This document shows, one piece after another, positions 9,300-17,174 of a stretch of DNA of 64,000 nucleotides. A model generated the notes under the pieces. That model saw nothing but the letters and a program-made list of their open reading frames with translations, did not search any database and was not told the origin of the DNA. Each line of letters begins with the position of its first letter. Position 1 is the stretch's first letter. This stretch comes from Bacillota bacterium (GTDB lineage: Bacteria > Bacillota > Clostridia > Lachnospirales > Lachnospiraceae), in NCBI GenBank assembly GCA_023411555.1, contig JAEYOQ010000002.1, positions 62,001 through 126,000 on the forward strand, written 5' to 3'. The translations under genes and the position numbers were made by a program.

Positions 9300-10828
9300 C
9301 TTACCATTCCTCCTTTCATTCTCTCAGCACGGATAATTTCCTGACCCGCATCAAGTCCAGATAAATAAGCGCTACTATAACCATCTCCACGGTGACTGGA
9401 AGCACCTACGAAATGAAGGTTGTCTATGAATCTTTCCATATTTCTCACAGCTGATCTCTGAGTAAAACTATCCCACATATTGGCCTGGTAGCCGTATGGT
9501 GTTCCCCCTGGAGTATTTAGGTAACGTGCAAAGGTAGGTGGTGCTGCGATAACAATCTCCTCAATGTATGGCTTGATAGAAATACCAAGTGCTCGTTCAC
9601 AATCTTCGATCATTTTTAGTGCTGACTCATTTTTTAAGTCATTGTATTCTTCTATCGTCACATCATCCCAACCATTGCCAAAATATAATGTTGTAAAAAA
9701 CAGCTGGGATGTACCCTCAGGTGTGCAATCAGAAATAATCGTATTCAAGCAGTTCATAATAACATATCCGCAATAATCATGTGTATCTGTTGCTAATTTC
9801 TTCTGTACATTAGAATCAGAAGTTGGTACCACAAAATTGGAGTAAGAAGTTATTCCTAATTCTACTGCAGTTTTGTTCATGCCTAGATATACGGTCATAA
9901 AAGAAAGTCCTAATTGTCTGCTGTTGACCAGCTTTACCGCACGTTCCGGAACTTCAGAAGGATCTATCATATAACCATATACCTGATCGGGATATGCATT
10001 ACTAACCACATGATTAGCATAATATTCCTTATCCCCGATAACTACTCCATATGCCTTACCGTCTTTCACTAATATTTTATTAATTTCCGTGTTATACCAG
10101 ATGTCGCCTCCGTTGTCCCTAATTACTTTCTCCAGCGCTAGAGAAATCTCGTGAGACCTTAGTTTTGGCTGTCCTGCTCCATATACCACATAAGCAAGCA
10201 ACATATTTGCATAATTCATAAACTCCAATTGGTCTTCTGGTGCACCAAGATAACTCCAGTAGGAAGCTAAAATGTGCTGTGCCTTTAATGGCATTCCGAG
10301 TGTATCTAACACTTCATGGATGGTATGACCCGCCATACGATAAAAATCAGGATATTTTTCTTCAATTACTTTGGGATCATATTCAAGTGATAACATGTAA
10401 TTCTTTGCTTCCACAGTTTTCATTGCCAACTGAAATACTTGCAGAGTACTCGCCCCACTACCTGGTACAAGTTCTTCCATCTTTTTGCAAAAGTTTTCAA
10501 TTCCGCATGGCATATCTGCATCGATTCCTTCGCTTGGTACAACTAGTCGGAAGGTTCCCTCCATACCTGTACACCATTCCACATCTGCTCCTAACATATG
10601 AAACAGATTTCTGATAGGTCCGGGATTCTCATTTGAACCTACGGCCGCTAATTCGTGAAGAGAGGTTTCAAATTCGAATCTTCCTCTGACAAAGCTTGTT
10701 GCACTTCCACCAGGAATATTGTGTTTATCAACGATCAACGTTTTCAATCCGTTTTTAGCGGTAAATGCTGCTGCTGCCAATCCACCGTTACCAGCACCAA
10801 TTACAATTACATCATAATCTTTATTCAT
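9296..10828 (-). CDS. Phytoene desaturase/retinol saturase-like FAD oxidoreductase
   Basis: 510 aa, standard length for the COG1233 CrtI/RetSat superfamily. The N-terminal dinucleotide-binding fold VIVIGAGNGGLAAAAF continues into the family motif DKHNIPGGSATSF, and the C-terminal FAD-contact region GASSHRGDGYSSAYLSG is present. Such enzymes add or remove hydrogen across C=C bonds of lipids or isoprenoids, but no carotenoid gene lies nearby. Coupling to a 2Fe-2S reductase suggests reductive use (saturation of an unsaturated compound) in an anaerobe. The SD AAAGGAG is strong. The gene is transcribed divergently from a GntR regulator with shared operator-like sites, so it is probably induced by its substrate. 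Substrate unknown. Confidence 0.85.
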   Translation of the reverse strand: MNKDYDVIVIGAGNGGLAAAAFTAKNGLKTLIVDKHNIPGGSATSFVRGRFEFETSLHELAAVGSNENPGPIRNLFHMLGADVEWCTGMEGTFRLVVPSEGIDADMPCGIENFCKKMEELVPGSGASTLQVFQLAMKTVEAKNYMLSLEYDPKVIEEKYPDFYRMAGHTIHEVLDTLGMPLKAQHILASYWSYLGAPEDQLEFMNYANMLLAYVVYGAGQPKLRSHEISLALEKVIRDNGGDIWYNTEINKILVKDGKAYGVVIGDKEYYANHVVSNAYPDQVYGYMIDPSEVPERAVKLVNSRQLGLSFMTVYLGMNKTAVELGITSYSNFVVPTSDSNVQKKLATDTHDYCGYVIMNCLNTIISDCTPEGTSQLFFTTLYFGNGWDDVTIEEYNDLKNESALKMIEDCERALGISIKPYIEEIVIAAPPTFARYLNTPGGTPYGYQANMWDSFTQRSAVRNMERFIDNLHFVGASSHRGDGYSSAYLSGLDAGQEIIRAERMKGGMVR

Positions 10829-10859
10829 TCTTATAGTCTCCTTTCATTATATTGTTCTG

Positions 10860-10887
10860 TGTTTATATCACAGGTGTATATATCACA
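10860..10887 (-). promoter_or_regulatory. Paired operator-like sites in the oxidoreductase leader
   Basis: TGTTTATATCACA (10860-10872) and TGTATATATCACA (10875-10887) repeat with a 15-bp period just downstream of the oxidoreductase promoter. The first is the exact reverse complement of a site in the GntR gene leader (11000-11012). They are likely GntR binding sites acting as a block on elongation. Confidence 0.65.
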
Positions 10888-10897
10888 GTATGTTAAA

Positions 10898-10926
10898 ATA
10901 ATATCAAGGAAAACATAAAATGTCAA
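10898..10926 (-). promoter_or_regulatory. Promoter of the oxidoreductase operon
   Basis: On the minus strand TTGACA (10926-10921), a 17-bp spacer and TATTAT (10903-10898) form a near-consensus SigA promoter facing the oxidoreductase pair. Confidence 0.75.
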
Positions 10927-10949
10927 GAAAGCTGTATACATTTTATTCC

Positions 10950-10978
10950 TTGACATTTTACCTATATTTCCATACAAT
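10950..10978 (+). promoter_or_regulatory. Promoter of the GntR gene
   Basis: TTGACA (10950-10955), a 17-bp spacer and TACAAT (10973-10978) form a strong promoter back to back with that of the oxidoreductase operon, with 23 bp between the two -35 boxes. Confidence 0.75.
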
Positions 10979-10999
10979 CTATTTGTTATAAAAGTGATT

Positions 11000-11012
11000 T
11001 GTGATATAAACA
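11000..11012 (+). promoter_or_regulatory. Operator-like site in the GntR leader
   Basis: TGTGATATAAACA is the exact reverse complement of the site at 10860-10872 and lies about 20 nt downstream of the GntR -10 box. It suggests autoregulation together with control of the divergent operon. Confidence 0.6.
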
Positions 11013-11046
11013 ACCTTTGTAAGTTATAGAAATGAAAGGAGACTAT

Positions 11047-11775
11047 ATGGCATTTAAGCAAATAGTAGCTCCAAGCTTGACTGACCTTTTTATCGATGAG
11101 CTTGAGCAAATGATATTATCTGGGCAATTGAAAATTGGAGAAAAACTTCCGACGGAGCGTCAACTTGCAGATGAAATGAAAGTAAGCACTGCTGTTATTA
11201 ACGCAGGAATCAAACAGTTGGCAGAGCGTGGCTTTCTTCGCATAGCACCGCGTAAGGGTGTTTTCGTAGCCGATTATATCCGCAATGGCAATATGTATAC
11301 AATGAAAGAAATATTTGAGCATTCGGGACTCGAGCTGGATCCTGACCTTTTAAATCCTATCGCTGAATTCCGTCGTAGTATAGAATTGGCAGCAGTAAGA
11401 TGCGCCTGCATTAACCGAACTGAGGCTTCACTTACAATACTCTCAGAGCTTGTATCTTTGGCTGGCAAAAAAGAAGAATATGCGAATATCCCGGAGATTG
11501 CGTTTCAATTTCATCATGAGGTAGCCGTTGCCAGCGGAAATATTTATTACCCAATGATTACTCAGACCTTTAAGCCCATATACATGATGTTCTATAAGGC
11601 AAGTTTATCAACAGAATCCCAGGAGCATACTGCACAATCCTTAAAGGACATTCTGACTACAATTCAGATGAAAGATTCAGTCAAGGCGGAAGCAGTTATA
11701 AATGAACTAATTGCTAACTGGCTCAACTCATATAAGAAAAAAAAGATGAAGAAGGTAAAACAGGAGGATTTTTAG
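11047..11775 (+). CDS. GntR family (FadR subfamily) transcriptional regulator
   Basis: About 242 aa. The ATG at 11047 is chosen because AAAGGAGA lies directly before it; an in-frame ATG at 11032 sits upstream of that SD. Residues about 8-75 form the winged helix typical of GntR (KIGEKLPTERQLADEMKVS, then RGFLRIAPRKGVFVADY). The rest is an all-helical FCD-type effector domain with a candidate metal-binding His in FQFHHEVA. The C-terminus is a Lys-rich tail. It is divergent from the oxidoreductase pair and probably represses it until a carboxylated ligand binds, as is usual in this subfamily; the ligand is unknown. Confidence 0.88.
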   Translation: MAFKQIVAPSLTDLFIDELEQMILSGQLKIGEKLPTERQLADEMKVSTAVINAGIKQLAERGFLRIAPRKGVFVADYIRNGNMYTMKEIFEHSGLELDPDLLNPIAEFRRSIELAAVRCACINRTEASLTILSELVSLAGKKEEYANIPEIAFQFHHEVAVASGNIYYPMITQTFKPIYMMFYKASLSTESQEHTAQSLKDILTTIQMKDSVKAEAVINELIANWLNSYKKKKMKKVKQEDF

Positions 11776-11798
11776 CACAGCAAAAAACAATCCTGTTT

Positions 11799-12284
11799 GT
11801 GACTACATCAGCAGTAAATCCATCCCTGAATGCTTTTGCCGGACTCTTTTATTCTCATGCTGTAAAAGAGTTGTTTGAGTATGCAGAAGCCCGTGAAGAC
11901 GGCATGCTCCTAATTCCGGTACATCTGCTCTGTGATGACTTTGCTGTTGGTGCTCAAATTCCTAATTTTGCACAGTATATATCCATCTTTCGGGAAAAAC
12001 GGATATCAGTATCCATTCTATTGCAGTCGGAATCACAATTAAAAGCAATGTATGGCGAAGATGATGCCACCACGATTATCAATAACTGCGATCACTACAT
12101 CTATATGGGTGGAATGGATCTTATCACTTGTCGGAATATCGCAGAACGAATGAATCTACCTCTGTCAGAGGTCCTCTATATGCCAATTGGTACTGAATAT
12201 CTCTTTCGACGTGGTAGTAAACCGATTATTACGGAACGCTGGCATATCACAGAAGACGCTGAATGGAAAAGTCTATCCTATTAG
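11799..12284 (+). pseudogene. VirD4/TraG coupling protein, C-terminal remnant
   Basis: 161 aa matching the C-terminal part of type IV conjugative coupling ATPases of Gram-positive conjugative elements: a Walker-B-like LLCDDFA, an R-x-x-x-I-S block and LLQSESQLKAMYGEDDA followed by NNCDHYIYMGG are diagnostic. Family-like sequence (QKTILFV) continues upstream of the GTG to about 11781, where the frame runs into the end of the GntR gene in another frame. The Walker A half (more than 300 aa) is missing, so it cannot function. No other conjugation gene is present; it is an orphan scar of an integrative or conjugative element. Confidence 0.8.
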
Positions 12285-12308
12285 ATTTATTCTTTTCCAA
12301 TACTCTTG

Positions 12309-13415
12309 TTACCAATTAAGTCTTCTATATATCTCAACCATCTTCATCGTACTGACCAATTCACGTTTTAATAACTCACGTTCGGTTCGCTTTAATGACA
12401 TGTTCGCCTCACTAAGAAATGCTTTTTCTATGTATTTCTTATGCAAATATTCTTTCGGAAATATATAGGTCCCATTTTCCGTTTTGAACTGTTCTAAATG
12501 ACTTAGACAATCCTGAAACCACTTTGATTTATGAGATATTTCAAAATGGGACATTACATCTAGATAATCTAGTAATGGGTAGGGGAAGGATTGAATGGGA
12601 CGACTTTCCTTCTCATAAAAAGGTAAGGTCGGACTCCAGCCGCACATATGATAGATTCTTCTGTCTTTAACCCATAACAAGCCGTATCCTTCCCGTAATT
12701 TTTGAAATTCTGGATCTAGTACATACCTAACTATATCATTAACTTTTTGGACCTTCTCAGGAACAGTACATAAATTAGAATAATACGCCAACGCCCAAAT
12801 ATCATAAATAGTAGGCAGAGGCTTACTGGCAGATAAACGGAATGGGTTCAGTTCGTTTTTCAAAACACCGATATCGTTCCATATTTGAGGCTTTTTGGGC
12901 AGATTGCTTTCCTCTTGATAAATATCAAAAACCATTTCCTTGGCAATTGCATGAATAGTATCTAGCCTTTTTTCCAGTGTTTCTACTACTTCTGGAAATA
13001 AACATCCCGATTGAAAGAAAAATCTATGAAGCATTAACGAATAGAAGTAACAATGATCACCTTCGTTTGAATAAGCATATAAATACTTGAATAGGTCTTT
13101 CACAGGAACCATCTTTTCGTCAAATATCGGGATACCCACTTTAAAACCCATATCCATAATTAAAGGGAAAAAATTCTCAATACAGGTATCCTTGTAATAA
13201 TGGATCAAGTGCTCTAATGTCTTCTTATCCCTGTTCAATGTCTGGAATCCATCAAAATAATTTAAAATGGTATGAACATCATCGATGGCTAGTAACGCTG
13301 ATACAGAATTGGCAACATCAATTCCCAAGACGTTCGAATTATGCAGGTTAGACATACGTAGCTTTACAGCCGGCCCCCCTTGTTCTAACAACCAATCTTC
13401 CAACACATTAAGCAT
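12309..13415 (-). CDS. Conserved hypothetical protein
   Basis: 368 aa with a good SD (AAGGGGG) before ATG 13415 and a strong promoter upstream. The opening WLLEQGGPAVKLRMSNL resembles the start of all-helical toroid proteins (prenyltransferase/squalene-cyclase-like fold), in which a GxPAV-x-R segment recurs, and the protein has many aromatic residues in helical repeats (YFDGF, YHMCGWSP, FPYPLLDYLD). No DxDD or other cyclase active-site motif is evident, so it is not called an enzyme. No signal peptide or membrane segment is seen. It appears monocistronic, converging on the conjugation remnant. The fold suggestion is tentative. Confidence 0.65.
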   Translation of the reverse strand: MLNVLEDWLLEQGGPAVKLRMSNLHNSNVLGIDVANSVSALLAIDDVHTILNYFDGFQTLNRDKKTLEHLIHYYKDTCIENFFPLIMDMGFKVGIPIFDEKMVPVKDLFKYLYAYSNEGDHCYFYSLMLHRFFFQSGCLFPEVVETLEKRLDTIHAIAKEMVFDIYQEESNLPKKPQIWNDIGVLKNELNPFRLSASKPLPTIYDIWALAYYSNLCTVPEKVQKVNDIVRYVLDPEFQKLREGYGLLWVKDRRIYHMCGWSPTLPFYEKESRPIQSFPYPLLDYLDVMSHFEISHKSKWFQDCLSHLEQFKTENGTYIFPKEYLHKKYIEKAFLSEANMSLKRTERELLKRELVSTMKMVEIYRRLNW

Positions 13416-13527
13416 ACCGTGGCCCCCTTATAAATTTTGGATATAAATGATCTTTCGTTGATATACCAAATATTCCATTGCAATTATCGAAGTTGTCGGT
13501 GATTTGTCTATATTTTATATATTATAC

Positions 13528-13556
13528 ATTATATTTCCTGCTAATGGAATAGTCAA
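13528..13556 (-). promoter_or_regulatory. SigA-type promoter of the 12309-13415 gene
   Basis: On the minus strand TTGACT (13556-13551), 17 bp, then TATAAT (13533-13528). The TTGACTATTCCA block is shared with the promoter at 7972-8000. Confidence 0.75.
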
Positions 13557-13576
13557 TGAAGAACCAAAACTAACCT

Positions 13577-14365
13577 CTACGGGCGCTTTAGATATGCCTT
13601 AATTCTTCTAACTCCAGCTGAAGATGCTTCCTCCTTTCGTATTAAGAATTTTCCCAATTCATTCGTATTGGAAGCATGTGGACCACCACATATTTCGTTG
13701 GAATAACCGGGAATCGTATAAACTTTAACTATATCACCATATTTATTGTCAAATATACCGATTGCATTTGATCTTCTCGCTTCATCCAATGTCATCTCCA
13801 CGCATGTTACATCAATACCTTTATCGATGGCTTCATTTACAATCCTTGATACTTCATTTAGCTCATCTGCTGTTAGTTTTCTGTCAAATGAAAAATCAAA
13901 TCTCAATCTCTCCTCGGTTATGTTGCTGCCACGCTGATGAATACCATCACCCAGCACCTTCCTCAAGGCGCCGTTTAAAAGATGCGTAGCAGTATGAAGT
14001 CGTGCTGTCTGAATACTGGCATCAGCAAGACCACCTTTAAACTTTCCCTCTGCACCTTGCCTTGATTTCTCCTGGTGTTCTTTAAATCTCTGCTCAAAAT
14101 CAGTAAGATCTACCTTTACCTCATGATCATCAGCCAATTCCATCGTAAATTCAATGGGAAACCCAAATGTATCATATAATCTAAATGCTAATTCACCGCT
14201 CAGCATCTCATCCTTTTGAAGTGATGTGAAATATCGTTCTGCCTTCTTTAAGCCGGAATCAAGAGTTTTTCTGAACAAACATGTCTCCTTTTCAATTTGC
14301 TCTAAAATGAAGCTTTGGTTTGCTCCTAGCTCGTTATATACATCCTTATATTGTTGTATTATCAC
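13577..14365 (-). CDS. alaS: Alanyl-tRNA synthetase, editing half (split gene)
   Basis: 262 aa continuing the protein encoded at 14362-15354, but in the -1 frame; the likely start is GTG 14365, overlapping the upstream stop by 4 nt. It holds the end of the tRNA-recognition domain and a complete editing domain with all four metal ligands: HTATH and CGGPHASNT, plus SSAGVRRIKA. There is no C-Ala domain, so even rejoined the enzyme would be about 592 aa against about 870 for a housekeeping AlaRS. It might be made as a free AlaX-like editing protein by coupled re-initiation, or be the dead half of a frameshifted gene. No slippery heptamer is seen at the junction. Confidence 0.75.
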   Translation of the reverse strand: MIIQQYKDVYNELGANQSFILEQIEKETCLFRKTLDSGLKKAERYFTSLQKDEMLSGELAFRLYDTFGFPIEFTMELADDHEVKVDLTDFEQRFKEHQEKSRQGAEGKFKGGLADASIQTARLHTATHLLNGALRKVLGDGIHQRGSNITEERLRFDFSFDRKLTADELNEVSRIVNEAIDKGIDVTCVEMTLDEARRSNAIGIFDNKYGDIVKVYTIPGYSNEICGGPHASNTNELGKFLIRKEEASSAGVRRIKAYLKRP

Positions 14366-15354
14366 ACATCTGCTAATTCACACAGGATATTATCCGGAAA
14401 GCCATGTTTTTTTATGAGCCTGATCGACCGTCTAATGAGCCGACGTAAAATATAGCCCTGCTCTGTATTGGAAGGTATTATTCGCTTTGGGTCACCTAGA
14501 ATAAATGTTATTGCTCTTGAATGTTCACATATGATACGGAAATCCTTTTTTGTTTTATCTGTATACGGGATATCAGTTAAGCTTTTAAGTTTACTCATTA
14601 CTGGTATAAATAGTTCCGTATCATATACATTATCTTTTCCATTCATAATGGTTAAGACTCTTTCCAGTCCCATCCCAGTATCTACGTTTTTATTTTGCAG
14701 GGGTTCATATGAACCATCCCTATTTTTGCTATATTCCATGAAGACATTATTCCATATTTCAACGTATTTCCCACAGTTGCAAGCTGGTCCGCACTCATCA
14801 CAACAAGGTTCCTTCTCCATATCATAGAATATTTCAGTGTCTGGACCACATGGACCGGTTACTCCTGCAGGCCCCCACCAGTTCTCTTCTCTGCCATAAA
14901 AGAATATCTGGTGATCTAATAACCCCAGCGTTTTCCATGTTTTAGCTGTTTCTTCATCCCTAGCTACGATCTCGTCACCACTAAAAACGGTAACTGCAAG
15001 TCTTTCCACCGGAATATGCAGGACAGTTGTTAAAAAATCAAAACTAAATATAACTGACTCTTCTTTAAAATAATCTCCCAAAGACCAATTACCTAACATT
15101 TCAAAAAATGTAAGGTGTGTATCATCACCAACCTCATCAATATCACATGTTCTTATACATTTTTGAATATTAGTTAATCGTTTACCTTGTGGATGAGTCT
15201 CTCCTAATAGGTACGGAACTAGCGGATGCATACCTGCTGTTGTAAATAGAACCGTTGGATCGTTGTCTGGTAGCAGTGAAGCTGAGGCAATTTCACAGTG
15301 CCCTCTCTCCTTAAAAAAATTGACATACATTCTTCTTAACTCCTTTGCTGTCAT
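14362..15354 (-). CDS. alaS: Alanyl-tRNA synthetase, catalytic half (split gene)
   Basis: 330 aa comprising the class II aminoacylation domain (motif 2 region FEMLGNWSLGDYF; motif 3 GMGLERVLT) and the first part of the tRNA-recognition domain (YILRRLIRRSIRL), ending at a TGA. The Cys-rich insert before YVEIWNNVFMEY is typical of the family. It starts at ATG 15354 after an AGGAG SD and is preceded by a T-box leader, so expression would respond to uncharged tRNA. Joined to the downstream frame it makes a short AlaRS paralogue, probably not the only AlaRS in the cell (inference). The break is either a one-base deletion or a genuine split, as known in Nanoarchaeum AlaRS. Confidence 0.85.
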   Translation of the reverse strand: MTAKELRRMYVNFFKERGHCEIASASLLPDNDPTVLFTTAGMHPLVPYLLGETHPQGKRLTNIQKCIRTCDIDEVGDDTHLTFFEMLGNWSLGDYFKEESVIFSFDFLTTVLHIPVERLAVTVFSGDEIVARDEETAKTWKTLGLLDHQIFFYGREENWWGPAGVTGPCGPDTEIFYDMEKEPCCDECGPACNCGKYVEIWNNVFMEYSKNRDGSYEPLQNKNVDTGMGLERVLTIMNGKDNVYDTELFIPVMSKLKSLTDIPYTDKTKKDFRIICEHSRAITFILGDPKRIIPSNTEQGYILRRLIRRSIRLIKKHGFPDNILCELADV

Positions 15355-15386
15355 AGTAAAACTCCTCTCTTACTAAAATTTAGAAA

Positions 15387-15660
15387 TAAAAAAGCCCCAA
15401 GCTGATTAATTCAGCTTAGGGCGAACTATTAGGTCCGTGTTACCACCTAAATTCAAGGATAAACTTGCACTCTGTTAGTACGGGGCAATATTAATTACCC
15501 GATACCAATTTCCTTTTAACGGTGGAATCTCCGATGAAGTCTACTTAGATTTCTCTGTTCGGTTCATAGCTCCAAGACTGCTTCCATGTTATCTTTGTAA
15601 AGATTCGCACCACCATCTTCTCTCTGTGACTCTAATAACATATACTATTTCTCTTCATAG
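15387..15660 (-). promoter_or_regulatory. T-box riboswitch of the short alaS
   Basis: Read on the minus strand, the leader contains the T-box core AGGTGGTAACACGG (15448-15435) followed by a GC-rich terminator (arms TCAGCTTAGGGC 15411-15422 and GCCCCAAGCTGA 15394-15405, then a T run) about 30 nt before the synthetase start. The roughly 200 nt upstream can form stem I. A GCT (Ala) triplet in a GAGCTATGAACC context is a possible specifier, but I could not fix the specifier loop with certainty. Confidence 0.85.
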
Positions 15661-15727
15661 CCTTTCAATTTTTAATTAGATGTAGAATACCACCGTTTAC
15701 TATAATTGTCAAATAAAATTACAAATA

Positions 15728-15949
15728 TTATCCCATCGCATTAACCAAACAAGTATCACATGGTGTTTTATGCAACGAATAGTACTCATCTCTTGCCCTG
15801 CAATACATAAGGCGTTGCCCGTCAACATCTCTATAATAAGCCCATACACAAGCATCATTATTCCCGCCTGCTACCGCAGCTAAATCCTCATCTGTTAATT
15901 CCTGCATTCCCATATCAGCTAACTCGGGTTTGATTATCTTCTCGTTCAT
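15728..15949 (-). CDS. RiPP precursor peptide with double-glycine leader
   Basis: About 73 aa, starting at ATG 15949, which has GGAGG 8 nt upstream (an ATG at 15964 overlaps that SD). The leader ends in ELTDEDLAAVAGG, a textbook Gly-Gly cleavage site of bacteriocin/Nif11-type leaders. The core of about 45 aa holds four Cys (one after the GG, YCRAR, and TPCDTC) and ends in AMG. Cys residues in such cores are usually thioether-linked by radical-SAM maturases or simply oxidised. No intact maturase or export ABC protease lies in the window, so the peptide may be an orphan. A decayed sister core follows at 16013-16165. Confidence 0.8.
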   Translation of the reverse strand: MNEKIIKPELADMGMQELTDEDLAAVAGGNNDACVWAYYRDVDGQRLMYCRARDEYYSLHKTPCDTCLVNAMG

Positions 15950-16012
15950 CGTCTTATCCTCCATGGTAGTTATGAATTTGAATACATCTTGTACTACTGA
16001 ATTAAACGTTAA

Positions 16013-16165
16013 TTATCCCATGGCCTTAAACCTGCAATTCTCCTGACAAGGCCTTTTATCGAATGGATAGTTCATACGCGTATCCTGGCAATATAATAAA
16101 GTTTGACCTAGATTGGTGAACATTCTACCACTAGCATGTTGTGCTGAATTGGTACCACCTTCTAC
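16013..16165 (-). pseudogene. Leaderless remnant of a sister RiPP precursor
   Basis: A 50-codon open frame, too short for routine calling, reads VEGG followed by a core that aligns with the neighbouring peptide: GQTLLYC against GQRLMYC, a central Tyr, PCxxNC against PCDTC, and the same AMG C-terminus before the stop. Just upstream of VEGG an in-frame TAA cuts off the leader, and no start codon or SD exists. It is therefore the tail of a duplicated precursor whose leader has been lost. Confidence 0.7.
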
Positions 16166-16223
16166 TTATGTATACACCCGAGTTATGAAAAAGTGACGCT
16201 ATAATCACTTTTTATCATTATTC

Positions 16224-16802
16224 TTACATTTGCATAGGCTTGTCGTCTTTCATTGCAATGTAATAATTAGCAAGAGTCGCATGTGTGTATGGAGCCAGCC
16301 AGATTACAATAAGTCCGAGTGTGAGCGGTATCAGCAAGAACCAGCCGATAAAGGACAAGGAAAGTACAAACAACTCCCATTTATGTCCGTCTGTTATCCT
16401 TTTACTCTCTCTAAGTGCCTCTCGAGCTGTCATTTCGGGATGATCCGCAAGGATATAGGGAGCCATCATATAAGCGTATCCTTTAACAATACCCGGAATA
16501 ATAAAGAGTAATGACCATGCAAAGGTAAAAAATCCTGTAATAATCTTAAGCCAAAGAGCCTTGCCAAATAAACTGAAGCCCTTAAATATATCATCGATGG
16601 AAGGATGAACGTTTTGAGTCAACGCTATGTATATCATAATAAGCGAAATCTCGAAGGATGGTGCAATTAAGAAGCCGGCCAGGAAAACCGGAGCTGCAAT
16701 CCCTGATATAAGGCTTATCACAAGTTGGCAGACAAACAAAATTCCAATTTTTCCATTGATCTGTGCCTTTGCAGTTTGTTTCATTTCAGAACGATTAATC
16801 AT
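16224..16802 (-). CDS. DUF975 family integral membrane protein
   Basis: 192 aa, preceded by an AAAGGAG SD. Five or so hydrophobic spans and the conserved blocks IVKGYAYMMAPYILADHPEM, REALRESKRITDGHKWELF and SFIGWFLLIPLTLGL match DUF975, a family common in Firmicutes whose function is not established. It sits between RiPP precursor copies in the same direction and might be co-transcribed. DUF975 proteins are sometimes seen near bacteriocin genes, so a role in producer self-protection is possible but speculative. A hairpin (AAAAAGTGA/TCACTTTTT) follows the gene at about 16187-16212. Confidence 0.8.
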   Translation of the reverse strand: MINRSEMKQTAKAQINGKIGILFVCQLVISLISGIAAPVFLAGFLIAPSFEISLIMIYIALTQNVHPSIDDIFKGFSLFGKALWLKIITGFFTFAWSLLFIIPGIVKGYAYMMAPYILADHPEMTAREALRESKRITDGHKWELFVLSLSFIGWFLLIPLTLGLIVIWLAPYTHATLANYYIAMKDDKPMQM

Positions 16803-16850
16803 AATAAATATCTCCTTTATATTTTATTCATATCAATGTATTCATTCAGG

Positions 16851-17146
16851 TTACTTGACAATTTGGTTATTCTTATTCTTACCCAATATTCTAATCCACA
16901 TTTCAGACACACCGTTCGGGCAACGCTCGAGCAAGGTTCCACCACTTATCACGCTAAGATCCTCGTCCGTAAGTTCCCTTGAAGCATCTTCCGATGCGAA
17001 TATCATGTCAATCTCCGCCTTCTCTTCATCGGTGAGCTCAATGCAAGCCTCCCTGATAGCTGCGAGCAGTTCTTCTTTATTCCTCGCATCAGCGATTTTT
17101 CCTGCAGCTCGTCGCTTAAAGCTTCGATTTTTTCTAGCAATGTCAT
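16851..17146 (-). pseudogene. Frameshifted Nif11-like RiPP precursor
   Basis: Starts MTLLEKIEALSDE after GGAGGAA, nearly identical to the intact precursor at 17175-17582, but a single base is missing near 17096-17100. Restoring it gives 98 aa: a Nif11-like helical leader, ELTDEDLSVISGG, then a core beginning TLLERCPNGV (compare MWFKRCPYGV in the intact copy). The frame then ends early, losing the Cys-rich rest of the core. The span of 296 nt is one short of a multiple of three, consistent with the one-base deletion. Confidence 0.75.
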
Positions 17147-17174
17147 TGCCTATTCCTCCTCAAGATTCAAGCAT

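Noticed and set aside
14355..14370. Programmed -1 frameshifting in alaS
   Set aside because: The overlap GATGTGTGATAATA has no X-XXY-YYZ slippery heptamer and no obvious downstream pseudoknot, so a mutation or true split is more likely.
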